Source: Trebouxia sp. TZW2008
Taxonomy: Eukaryota; Chlorophyta; Trebouxiophyceae; Trebouxiales; Trebouxiaceae
DNA length: 64,000 nt
Assembly (NCBI GenBank): GCA_002118135.1
Contig: BDIU01000210.1
Coordinates: 129,087-193,086 of the forward strand
Reading direction: 5' to 3'
Part shown: positions 33,466-44,206 of the stretch, one piece after another
Position numbering within the stretch: the first letter of the stretch is position 1
How the letters are laid out: the number at the start of each line of letters is the position of its first letter
The notes under the pieces: model-generated
Told to the model about the DNA's origin: nothing
Database searches by the model: none
Seen by the model: the letters and a program-made list of their open reading frames with translations, nothing else
Translations under genes and position numbers: made by a program

Positions 33466-34815
33466 CTCCAAGTGAATATGGCACATATGCTTGCTGCATA
33501 TCATTGCAAATTGACACTCACACCATTAATTTGGTGTGAAGCATTGTGTTCAACCTGCCACAAGCGGCATCACCTCTGCCTTGCACCTGCCTCCGCATCC
33601 ATGTATCCAGCTAGATGCAAGCAGCTTTCGTCGAGCTCCTGTGTTGCTGCCCTTTGTGCACCACTGATACCCAGGCGCAGAAAGATGGCACCATGGTACA
33701 ATAATGTTTGCAAGTGATTCATCATAATCTGCAAAGTGATGCAGTATGCTGTCATAAGTACATGCACGGTTGTATCACTGCACGTGTATGATGCGTTTGT
33801 GGTCTTGGTGCAGGACCTGAAGGCATCTCAGCAGCAAATCGCAGAGTCTCAGTGACAAATTGGCTGTTTGGGCTTTGAAGAACATACCCTGCCAAGTAGT
33901 GACAAGCTAAGCCAACAAATCTAGCAGATCTGGAGTTCTAGAGGGCAAGTTTTGCTGCACCTGCAGTGCATGAGGTGCTGCAATGCACGTCAGAATGACA
34001 ACAGACTAGCAAGTACTCAGGACCAGGTTCTGTGCCTTGCTGTAGCTAGCTAGCTGTATCCCAGAATACAGCTAGCTAGCGGCCCTCAAAGCTCCTTGAG
34101 GAAGATTCTCACGGCTAGACCAGCGAGAGTGATCAACATGTGCTGGCATTCTGGAACACAAGATGTCAAGTTATTTTCAGAGCTCGTTTGAGGGACTGAG
34201 GCTGCAGTTATGCGCCCGCTGAGCTTGCTCCACACTCCTCACTGATGCCAGCTCTTAGCTGCAACTGCTGGCTGTGACTACTACTGTGTGAAGCAGCTGA
34301 GCTGAAGATAGCATACTCAGAGTCGTACATGCTGTCTATGCCAGAGCATTTGCTGCTACATTGCAGCCAACAGACTCTGCACAGCTGACGCTTGCTGATG
34401 CTTCAGTCAAGTCAGCCAAAGCTGCCACTAGACCTCCAAGGTTTTGCCTCAGGTCTGCTGTCAGTCAAAGCAAGCTGCATGAACCGTTGATGATGCATGT
34501 TTGCGCAACTTAGCATACTGACGAGTAGCCTGTTGCTCAAGTATCTGCGTGTCCAATGCCATTGCGAGAAAGGTGCTCTGCAATTCACTTTGTCCACTGC
34601 AAAGCCACAGAAGAAGAAGCAATTCTTTTTCGATTTGTCATGTCAGAACATGTCATGCATGTTGAGCCACAAGTCGCGGTCAAAGGGCAGCGGACAAACA
34701 GTCTTGGTGCGCCAAGAAGTGTATGTTCATGTACAACGTGGGACGCTAGATTGCACGCATCAATCGAAGAGCGAAGTGTACCGCCACAGGCCTCACAGGC
34801 GACAAATTCCGTGGG
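33466..34815. other. Intergenic region with a hairpin
   Basis: No convincing gene. It holds the palindrome at 34045-34080 and becomes CpG-rich from about 34660 towards the next gene start. Confidence 0.5.
34045..34080. repeat. Perfect 15-bp inverted repeat, 6-nt loop
   Basis: GCTAGCTAGCTGTAT (34045-34059), loop CCCAGA, then its exact reverse complement (34066-34080). It could form a hairpin in DNA or RNA. It lies between two plus-strand genes. No T-run follows that would suggest a Pol III or intrinsic terminator. Confidence 0.9.
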
Positions 34816-34830
34816 ATGGCTTTGCGAGCC
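34660..34830 (+). promoter_or_regulatory. CpG-rich promoter region of the plastid thioredoxin-fold gene
   Basis: CG density rises sharply (AAGTCGCGGTC, GACGCTAGATTGCACGCATC, GAAGAGCGAAG) just before the ATG at 34816 and stays high through the first exon. Confidence 0.5.
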
Positions 34831-37392
34831 TATACCGGGTTACGACCAGGATGCGCTCAGCTTTCCTTCACTCGCCACGCGTTCAGAAACAGTTCCGCGC
34901 TTCGGTGTGAGAGTCGACGCCTTTCGATGCAGACTAGTGCACAGGTTGTGCTGCAGCGGTCCCCTTCTCTGATCACTGCCTGCGGTGTTACAGTTTGAGA
35001 ACAAATTTTATATTCGCGGATCAATGTAACGCAGGGTGCTCAAACACAGGAAGCAAAGGCTACTCGGAGTAAGTACAGGCTCGAGAAACAAGCAGGCAAA
35101 TCCCGATATGAAGTTGCACCGGACCAGAGACTAGCTGTAAGACCAATCTTCACTGCTGTTAATGTTGCTGCCCTGCTGCTAAGTATCAGTGGCTGACTTG
35201 TGATTTTCAGCTGTTCAGACAGCTCAAGCTGGTGCGCCAGCACTCTTTCGTCTTGGCACAGCAGCTTTTGTGAGCGACAACCTGAAAAACTTCAGGAAGC
35301 GTCCAGCAAAACCTATTGAGCTCTACGAGTTTGAGGGCTGCCCTTTCTGCAGGAAGGTATGTGCTGCATGGCACTCCTCAGGGCACCGCTGTGACTCTGT
35401 GACTTTGTGCATGAGCCAAGCTGCAGTGTTTGCCTGCTCTGGTCGGCTGTACAGACAGGCAATTGTACTTGTTGAGCACTAATGCTGTGATGGCATACTC
35501 GTCATCAGCATCACTCAGTCTTTGCTGACGAGCCCTGTTGATCTGCAAGGTGCATGCAAGACACGGTGACCTGCCCCAAACAACTCTGTCTACAACCACA
35601 TTGCAGCAACGCATATTGCACAAAAGCATATTGACCCTAACTCACTTGCATCTTTGCACAACATTGGCATACTGCTGCAGGTCAGGGAAGCCTGCACATT
35701 ATTGGATATAGACGTGAAATTCTTTCCATGCCCAAAGGGAGGCCCAACCTGGAGGCCAAAGGTATTTCTGATCTTGCCAAAGCTGTGAAAGCGGTGAAAC
35801 TCACACTGCATCATCATGCTCTCCTCTTTCAGATATTGAGTACTCTTGATACCTGCATATGATGTGTTACATGTCTAGCATTATGCATTGCCAGTTCTTG
35901 AATATGTATGTCGCTGCACTCACTAAGCCGCCATGGCCACAGGTCTTGTATCTATTTATGGTGCAGGCTGTGCAGCTGAGTGGCAAGTCACAGTTTCCAT
36001 ACATGGTAGATCCAAACACCAGTCAGCAGATGGGTGAGTCAGATGACATCATCAACTACCTATACAATGAATATGGTGACGGCAATGTGCCATTGCTTCT
36101 GAAGCTGGGGCCTCTTACCGCAATCAGCAATGGCCTAGCACTTCTGCCAAGGTACCTCTTTTGCACTTCAGAGAGTTCTCTATTGATTGTGCCTGATGAT
36201 TTAGACTTTTACTTTGCTTTCTTTTATTCATTGTGCACATCAGCAATCAGCACAGTAATTTTTACTTTTGTTGTGCCATGTTGTGCCATTGGGCTGTCGT
36301 TTGCCAGCACTCAGCTGGTTAAGGTCAAAAATAAAGTCAGCATTGGCAACACTCACCATTGCCATGTAGATTACAAGAAGACAGCATCTTGCATTTGCTT
36401 CTGGCGCATTGGGGGCTTGTTAACTGCCCACTAGTGTCAGATTCACATTGCCTGTTGTGCAGCTACATCACAACACATCATTGATATGTTTTGGTGTTCA
36501 TATTGACAGGCTGGGACGAGGCACCAGCTACCGCAAATCAAAGCTACCAAAGCAGCCAATTGATTTGTGGGCTTATGAGGCGTCACCCTTCTGCAAGCTA
36601 GCTCGTGAGGTAGTTGACAGCTCATGCGTGTTGCATATGTTGTGATTCTCCAGTTGTTGCATGGTTTGCAGCAGCATGGTCATGTGCTGCTGATGCGTTG
36701 TCTTCAGCATGGTGCTGGCACAGGTGTAGTGCATAAGTCAAAGCTCGCAACTTGGGTGGTCTGTGCCAGAGAGCACATTGACTGTGAGCTCACAGTCAAT
36801 TTGTAAGCATGCAACATCAGCATCACCTGCATTTCAGAAAAGAAACAGCATTGGATGACAGAATGATGACTCTGCATTGTTGAGCATCGATCACAATGCA
36901 GTCAGTTGATGGTGACAGCAGAGCAACCTGCATCCTCGCAAGGGCATCAATAGTCGCTCAGGGTGTCTCAATATTGCAGGTTTTTGTTGAGCTAGAGATA
37001 CCCCATGTGTATCACACAGTAGCACGCAACAGTCCAAAAAGGCAGGAGCTAATAGACAAATGGGATGTTTTCCAGGTGCCATACATTGAGGTAAATAAGC
37101 AATGTTGTTTGTGTCTAATGTGAAGTGTTTGACACAAAGCCTGGACTGCATTTCAATATGATGAGCTTATGTGCTTTGTCTGGTAGTCCCTTGACAAGCG
37201 TCTGCTTCACTGCCTGACAGATACGATGATCACAAAGTAAGATTGCTGTGCACCAATACACGTTTTATTCAGCTGAGATGATCAGCACTATTACGATATG
37301 CACTGCACTTGCTGCAGGATCCAAACACTGGTGTTGCAATGTTCGAGACTCCCAACATCATTGAGTATTTGGAAAGGACATATGCAGTCTAG
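34816..37392 (+). CDS. Plastid protein with two thioredoxin-fold (GST-N/glutaredoxin-like) domains
   Basis: Seven exons in phase: 34816-34984, 35211-35356, 35681-35761, 35967-36151, 36510-36609, 36980-37090, 37318-37392 (TAG), giving 288 aa. The N-terminus (MALRAYTGLRPGCAQLSFTR, rich in Arg/Ser and lacking acids) looks like a chloroplast transit peptide. Domain 1 has YEFEGCPFCRK and FPYMVDPNT. Domain 2 has WAYEASPFCKL, FQVPYIEDPNTG and ends IIEYLERTYAV. This is the conserved plant/algal family of duplicated GST-N domains (Arabidopsis AT5G03880-like), with a CPFC motif in the first half and SPFC in the second. The precise reaction is not known; a thiol or glutathione-linked role in the plastid is inferred. 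None of its introns shows an exon-edge echo, in contrast to its neighbours. Confidence 0.9.
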
Positions 37393-37428
37393 ACTGATGC
37401 CACTTGTTACTGCAACAACATGGGGAAA

Positions 37429-37433
37429 TGTAA
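37429..37433 (+). terminator. TGTAA poly(A) signal
   Basis: TGTAA, 37 bp after the TAG stop at 37392. Confidence 0.75.
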
Positions 37434-37909
37434 CATGGGATTCAAACTGTGTACACTAAGTGTCAGGCAATGTGTTGTTGTCATTGTTGTGTGTATGAAG
37501 ATTCGATGGAAGCATTGTTCCCAAATTTGATTATGGTTGACCATTACTGTGGGTAGCCGTGACAGAGTAATAATTGTTGTTGACGCTTCTCCTTGCACTA
37601 AACTAGAGAATTGCGTGCTGAATGTTATGTATTGCTTGTTCACATTGTGCCCGTGTGGATCTGACGTAGAACGTGCCCGCACTGGATTGAACTAGGAGTT
37701 CAGTTTGTTCTGCAGTGACCATTGATGCAAGCAAGCGTGATACGCTGTCAAACTAGACGCTGCACAGATCTAGTGCATCAGTTCTACATGCTCTTGTACT
37801 AAAGCAGAACTTCTTGAAACGAATCTGATCCTGACAGGAGCTGCATCATCTCGAAGCAGCTCCAGTGTCAAGCAAGTAATTCTCATCAGGCTCAGCCTGT
37901 CTGCTGCTG
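37434..37909. other. Convergent intergenic region
   Basis: Lies between the 3' ends of the plastid thioredoxin-fold gene and NDC1. No ORF or RNA gene seen. Confidence 0.5.
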
Positions 37910-40900
37910 CTACTGCTGCTGTTCCTGCTTGTCCTGCTGTTGCTGCTGCTTCTGCTTTTGCTGTTGCTCCTGTTGCTGCTTTTCCTGCTGCTGCTCCTGC
38001 TGTTCCTGCTGCTGCTTCTGTAAAATCTGTACACACTCCATTGCCAAGCTTTGCAAAGCAGCCTTTAAACCATATGCTGGTGGGTAAGCAATTCTGTTCA
38101 GCACTGCGGCAGCATCCTGGCCATATATGGCAATGACCTTGTCAATGGCTGCCTGTGTTGCCTGCTGTAACTGGTATGCTGATGCATAGACTGGATGCTG
38201 ACTCAAGCCTGCACGTGTTATCAAGACTGCATCAGAGAATGGAGAGCAAGTTTGCTGCAGTCAGGTGCTTGTGACACCTCTCACGGCACACAGACATCCA
38301 TCAAGCAGCGCATGCCTGAAAGTTTGCACTTTCTTGGGAAATGCAAATTGACATTATTTAAATAGATGTAGTCAGGGCTACACCAACTGTATTGTTCTGG
38401 CTTATCACAATCAGTGACTGAGTGCATCTTCATGATGAGCTTTGTGAGCACACGTACCTGGCTGCATGGACCCTTCTTGACTGCCTTTGGGTCCAGATGC
38501 CTGGCGCTCCTTGTCCATTTGCAAAGGTGAAGTTGCAACCTGCTGTATGAACTCCTACAACGCAAGCACAGTTGATATGATAATAATTGACTGACCCATT
38601 TAGCATATATCTTTAGGTGGCACAAGTCCTGTCTTGCCAGGCAGGCTGGTTTTGAGCGTCATGACAAGGATGTTTACGTTTCAATTGTGGGAAGCCAGAC
38701 AAGATCATGTCAGGCCAGATCTTCCTGGGTCAACCTGGAGGGTTTGAAATGCAGATACGCTTAGTGATCATGGTCTGTTGCAGATGACACTGTAAATCAA
38801 TTGCGGTCCATTACTTGCCAGGTCACAGCAATGAACCGCAGTGCAAAACACTTAGCGTCATAACAGCTCTGCATCTCACCTTCAGCACTAGCAGGCTTGA
38901 CAACAAGGTGGCAATGACAGTGGCCAGGTCAGGGCAATCAGGCTTGGGCGGGTGGTGCATGATGTTGAGTCTCACAATCAACAGCAAATCACACCAGCAG
39001 GATGAGCCTGCATCTCACCTTGAGCACTAGCAGACTTGACAGCAGGGTGGCGATGACAGTGGCCAAGTCAGGGCAGTCAGGCTGGGGCGGGTAGTGCAGG
39101 ATGCCCCTCTTGTCCTCCGTGGCAGCAGCTGCTGCAAAGGCTGCTAGAGTGCGCAAGCTCCATGTGATGCGCTGGCGGTGGGAGTGCAGACGCCAAGCCC
39201 GCAACTCTGATGGCTGTGCTGCTGACAGCATCAGTGCCTGCAAAATTCAACGCATAAGTCTGCGGTTGAGTTCAGTTGTCAGCTGCCTTTGTCAGGTGAC
39301 GCCTTAGGAAAGGCTCTGACTGGCTTAGAGCACGAGTGCCTGCAAAACGCTGCTAGAGTGAGCAAGATCCAGGTCATGTGCTGGCGATGAATGTGCAGAC
39401 GCCACACCTTCGACTCTGATAGCTGTGCTGCTGACAGCATCAGTGCCTGCAAAGTTCAATGCATACGTCTGCGGTGGAGTTCACATCTCAGGTGCCTTTG
39501 TCAGGTGACGCTTTAGGAAAGGCGCTGACTGGCTTAGAGCACGAGTGCCTGCAAAACGCTGCTAGAGTGCGCAAGATCCAGGTCATGTGCTGGCGATGAA
39601 TGTGCAGACGCCACACCCTCAACTCTGATAGCTGTGCTGCTGACAGCATCAGTGCCTGCAAAGCTCAATGCATATGTCTGTGGTGGAGTTCACATGTTAG
39701 GTGCCTTTGTCAGGTGACGCTTTAGGAAAGGCGCTGACTGGTTTACTGCACGAGTGCCTACAAAAGGCTGCTAGAGTGCGCAAGATCCAGGCCATGTGCT
39801 GGCAATGAATGTGCAGACGCCACATCCTTTACTGTGATAGCTGTGCTGCTGACAGCATCAGTGCCTGCAACGCCTGGTGCATCAGTCTTACAGTATAATC
39901 AGTTTCCAGCGCTGGGAGGATTCAGCCAACTCACTCAGAGGCAGACTTCACGCAGCAGTGCATAAGGCCTTCAGAATGCTGAGTGATGCTACTCTGGGTT
40001 TATTTGTCAGCTACGTTGCAGAAGTATGGTTAGGCTAAAGCTGAAAGCTTCGATTGGCCAGGGCCAGGGGTGCAAACGTTAGAAAGACCAGAAGTCAAAT
40101 AATGACGTTTTCAAGGTATGCAACTCTGGTCTCAGGCATTTGGAATAATTTCACCGTTGACATGATTCATCTTCTGCAATGTGGAGAACACCCAAAACTG
40201 GGTGATCTAGCCATGATCAGGCTAAAGAGAGGGTAACAAGAAAGGGTGATTCTGTAGTCAATGAGACGCATGACAGACATGACAGTCATGCGTCTCATTG
40301 ACTACAAAATCACCTGACAGATGCTGCAGGCAATTCAAGCAAAATGGCGGTTGTGATGGCTTGCAGAGATGACATGAGCAGAAACAAGAACCATTACTGC
40401 TTTTGTGAGACTACAATAGAGATATTGGGAGCCACAGTTGCGCTGCTTGTGACTGTGAAGAAAAGAACTACTGGGATTGCATGAGCAAAAGATGAGCAAT
40501 TGGCTCTGGCATCTGACCTTTTGCGGTCAAGGACATAGACAACAAATCAGCATGAGAATGACATTGTGGCAAGGTTAACTGCTTCATACAGAAGATTAGC
40601 CCCCCGTGTCTGCCATATGCTTCCTAGGAAGCCTCAGGCCTGAACAAGTCTAGCTACAGGCGTCTCACTAGCAAGATCATGGCAGCTCACTAACAAGCGT
40701 ACCCATGATGCCGAACAATACAATTTGGTCATGAGGACTGATCTTGAGGTGTCAACAAAACTTCTTGAAGGCTTAATGCAACAGCATAGAAGCCTGGTAA
40801 TGCCTCAAACTTCCAAGGATTATTGATAAGGAAAAAGTGGGCGAGCCAAGCACATGTTGGCTGCATACAAAGGACTGAAATATGTGATGCAGCTTACCTT

Positions 40901-43900
40901 CTTAGTTACTACAGGAGCATTCCACCGTACAGCTTCAGATGTGGGCTTGGTTGAGGCTGGCGTTTGTTGAGTTTCTGTCAGCTGTGCTTGGCCTGTGCAT
41001 TGTGGAAGCAGCAATGCTGCAGTTCCAATCATTTGTTGTACCTGCAAATTACACACAAGCTGGCCTGGTCAGACTACGACTCGAGCCATACACACATAGC
41101 ACTTGCTCCAGAACATGCAAATGCTGTTTTTATGTTCTGTTGCACCTTCACCATCAAATAATGAGTTGCAAGTTTAATATCAATGATGAGATGCATCATG
41201 GCCAACAATGCAACAATAATACAGTCAACAGTTTTGCATGAAATGCCCTGGGTGATAGTCATGACATCAATATTTGTGACCCACTAACGGCATCATTGCA
41301 GATGACTCAGCGACTGAGTCACAATAGCTTCTCTGTTTTACGTCTCTGAACACAATGGCAGGTGACAATGTGAGCACAACATCCTGCACACTAATTTGTT
41401 TGCACAGCAGCTGAGCAGATGCAAACTTAGTCCATACCTCATCCATGCATGCAGTGCCAAGCTTCTGCCAAGCTTCCCCATTGTCCTTTTCAAACACAAT
41501 TCTTCGGCGCCAAGCTTCAGGGCCTCTTGCCTCTGCCAAGAAACACAGGTCCTGAAAAGCTGCGTTCTGCATCATGGGGTCCTGAACCCAGACAAAACAG
41601 GTTTCAAACAGCTGCAATTTGCATCTTGCCTGTTGCCTCAGCCAAGACACACAGGTCCTAGAAGCAGCATTCTGCATCACGGGTTCCTGGAACCAGGCCA
41701 CTTTGTTGTGACTCAACAGCACAAAAATGTATGGGTAGGACAGGGTCAGTCCGTCAGCTGAAAGTGCAAATCCTTGGCGTCAAATGAGCTGCAATATGAT
41801 CGCCACAAGAAAAACAATGCACAGGGTGCTTGTGACCACAATGATCATGCTATACCATCTATAGGCGTTTTGCTTGCCAGCAACTATGCGACAGACACTA
41901 GGCAAAAGCCCACGTCTTTTTACACACTCAGGTCAAAGCTGTTTGATGCATCAGGTTTGTGTATGATTCTGCAGGAAGGCGGCAAGAGGAATAAGGGCAA
42001 TCGAAAAGAGGGGAGGAGGTTTGGCACTTGGCGCTCACCTTTGTGTCAAGCAGCGCAGGTATGAGCAGAGCAGAGGGGTTGCCTTCAGAATCCTCTTGGA
42101 AGTGCTTCACTCTATGGGTGTACATGATCTGGACAATGCAAACAGCTGCAGCAGAAACAAACCTATCATTGTGCAGAAGTTGCCACTGTCATGCACTATG
42201 CATTTGTTGATCACAAGCTTGTCCTGCAATGATGCACAACAAAAAGCATACAGAGTGCATGACATGCTGGGCAACAAACAAGACTCGCTGTTTCACATAA
42301 AGCACACGCTGCGTCTCAACACCAGCAAGGCAGTCTGACCTGTTGACCAGCAGAAGGCACAGAAGCTGCCAGCCATCAAGTGTGTGGTGAAGCCAGCTGT
42401 CACTGAGACATCACCGCGCACACCAACAGTCAGGTACAATAGCAGGTACACGGTGAGCTTCACGATGACAGCTGAAGCAGTCACCAAAGCTGCCTGTTGC
42501 AAGACTGCATCACAATGGAGAAGAATTATATTTGAGTGCAGAAGCAGCTGTTACTGTACAACAGCAGGTAGACTGTGAGCTTCACAACCACAGCTGAAGC
42601 GGTCACTTAAGCTGCCTCATGCAAGACTGCATCACAATGGCAAAGACTTGTATCTGACTGCAGAAAAAGCTGTGAATATACAACAGCAGGTAGACTGTGA
42701 GCTTCACAGTGACAGTTGAAGCAGTCAACAAAGCTGCCTCATGCAAGACTGCATTGCCATGGAGCAGAATCAGAGTCAGTAAGTAAGTAAGCAAAGACGT
42801 TTGCTAGTCAGGCTTGAAACCCCAGCGACTAGGGGTACATATGCGCAATAAGCGGCCTCCATGCAAGCCTGTCAGAGTCAGGTGCAGAAGCAGCTGTCTG
42901 TGTGGTTCAGCTTGAGCTTGAGCTGTGGCCAGCAGTCAACATCATGGACATTTTGCCAAACACTGGCCTTCACTCACCTGATGGCAGCTTTGCTAGGAGT
43001 CTTGGCAGATATGGGCTGTTTGTGTTGGAGTAGTGTAGCACGTCCTGTTTCCTGCAGAGCGCTCAGTCAAGCAATCTCTTGACTGTACAGGGTTGACTGT
43101 ACAGGGTTAAACAAGGTGCAAAAAAGGCAAAAGACAAACAAGCTCTTGGCTGTACAAAGATCAGCAAGGTGCAAGAAGAGGCAGGAAACAAGCAACCTCT
43201 TGGCTATACAGAGATGCATAAGGTGCAATAAGAGGCAGAGAGCAAGCAAGTCCCAGGGTGTGCAAAGATAAGCAAGTTGCGAAAGAGAGGCAGGAAGCAC
43301 CTGGCCAGAAATGCCCAGCAGAAGGTAAAGGCCAAGATGTTGCTGAAGACTATGTCATTTGCATGGCCTGCATGCCATTTGATAATCCAATTAGCAATGC
43401 TGTTGTCCAAGGACAGCTGTCACTGACTTGGGGTGGCATCAGGCTTGCAACCAACAGTCAGGCTGTGCTTCACCTGGGCTTCTGGTCTTGAGGACGCTGA
43501 ACAGCGGCATGGTGAGCACGGCGCTGAGGGTGCAGGAAGCCAGCAACAAAAGCAATTTTGCAAGCTGTGACCAGCTTTTTGCTCTGCCAAGTGCAAACTG
43601 GATGTTCAGTGAGCCTGTCATCTGCCACAGCGCAATTAGCAGCCTTGTTGTTTCTGAATCAGATGTGTGGCTTGCGGCTCCTTGCCGCGTCCTCAGCCAT
43701 GACGTCGGCGTCCACTTGAGCAACAACTGATATGACTTGCGCTTGAACCACGCAACGTCTGCTGGAAGTTGAAGCGGCTCTGTTTCTAGCGGTAGAAGCA
43801 AAGTCGAGTGTACAATCACATTCGGGATTTGCGATGCAGTCAAAAGTAGGGCATAGGCCCAGTGCGTTGGCGAAAATACAGCTTTGATCACATTCCATGG

Positions 43901-44032
43901 CAGCCAAAGAGTCAACTTCAGCTCAAGCCAAGCGACGGCAGCCAGTTTGACGACAAGCAAGAGCCATACGGTGCATGCCGCCAACCTCTGCAGCCTCAGG
44001 GACTGCTTGACGGCATCAAGCGTGAGCGGCAT
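37910..44032 (-). CDS. NDC1: Nucleoporin NDC1
   Basis: Ten exons join in phase from ATG 44032 to TAG 37910 (5' to 3'): 44032-43474, 43367-43301, 43051-42978, 42504-42340, 42145-42039, 41581-41438, 41041-40898, 39237-39019, 38554-38458, 38226-37910. The total is exactly 631 codons (630 aa), the usual NDC1 size. NDC1 is the transmembrane nucleoporin that anchors the nuclear pore complex (and the spindle pole body in yeast). The first four exons encode several hydrophobic segments (TVWLLLVVKLAAVAW, TVYLLLYLTV). The cytosolic half has the family pattern AAFQDLCFLAEA, WQKLGTACMDE, ITWSLRTLAAFAAA ... EDKRGIL and LATVIATLLSSLL. The C-terminus ends in an unusual Gln/Glu/Lys-rich tail. The introns hold exon-edge echoes (listed separately). 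It is divergent from the thioesterase gene, 174 bp apart. Confidence 0.88.
38881..38956 (-). repeat. 3' echo of NDC1 exon 39237-39019
   Basis: About 75 bp nearly matching 39008-39085, including the exon end and its donor (CTGAAGGTGAGATGCAG against CTCAAGGTGAGATGCAG). It lies downstream in the intron. Because the donor is kept it could compete in splicing. Confidence 0.85.
39238..39890 (-). repeat. 209-bp echo array upstream of NDC1 exon 39237-39019 (3 extra copies)
   Basis: The exon-start motif CAGTGCCTGCAA occurs at 39232 (real), 39441, 39650 and 39859, a constant 209-bp period. Each copy keeps the acceptor and an open frame matching the exon (real QPSELRAWRLHSHRQRI; copy QLSELRVWRLHIHRQHM). 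The copies are more like one another than like the real exon, so the array was expanded or homogenised after the first copy arose. Confidence 0.92.
40246..40313. repeat. 29-bp near-perfect inverted repeat (hairpin)
   Basis: The left arm 40246-40274 and right arm 40285-40313 are reverse complements with one mismatch. The loop is 10 nt (AGACATGACA). It lies in the large NDC1 intron between 40898 and 39237. It could be a foldback element remnant or a small-RNA hairpin. Confidence 0.92.
41620..41705 (-). repeat. 5' echo of NDC1 exon 41581-41438
   Basis: Copies the exon start (real DPMMQNAAFQDLCFLAEA). One base is missing after GCTTCT, which shifts the frame. The acceptor (GGTTCCAG) remains. Period about 113 bp. 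Confidence 0.82.
42505..42760 (-). repeat. 122-bp echo array upstream of NDC1 exon 42504-42340 (2 extra copies)
   Basis: The acceptor plus exon start (ATGCAG followed by TCTTGCA) recurs with exon-start positions 42504 (real), 42626 and 42748: exactly 122 bp apart. The 42626 copy has an in-frame TAA (GCAGCTTAA). The 42748 copy is open. All keep KLTVYLLLY coding sequence. Confidence 0.9.
43070..43300 (-). repeat. ~60-bp tandem repeat at the head of NDC1 intron 2
   Basis: Four units of about 58-63 bp containing TCTTGGCTGTACA, AAGGTGCAAGAAGAGGCAGG and CAAGCAA, immediately downstream of the exon ending at 43301. The unit is made of the intron head rather than the exon. Confidence 0.8.
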
Positions 44033-44206
44033 CGCATTCAGACAGTATTCATGCGCTGTGCTTCGACTTGCTCATGTGCATTGCACGGCAAAGAGCTTGC
44101 GCAAAAACAAACTCGGTCAACCTCCGGTCAAAGCTTTGCGTCATGACTCGAGATACAAATGCTTGAGCCAGGCAAGCAAGACTTTAGGGCAGCTTCAATT
44201 GTGCTA
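44033..44206. promoter_or_regulatory. Bidirectional CpG-rich promoter of NDC1 and thioesterase
   Basis: The two start codons (44032 minus, 44207 plus) are 174 bp apart, and CG density is high from about 43640 to 44200. A shared promoter is inferred; no TATA box is clear. Confidence 0.55.

Noticed and set aside
42505..42760. Transposon insertion as the source of the repeated exon heads
   Set aside because: Copies sit in direct tandem with constant period, contain the local exon, and have no terminal inverted repeats or poly(A) tail.
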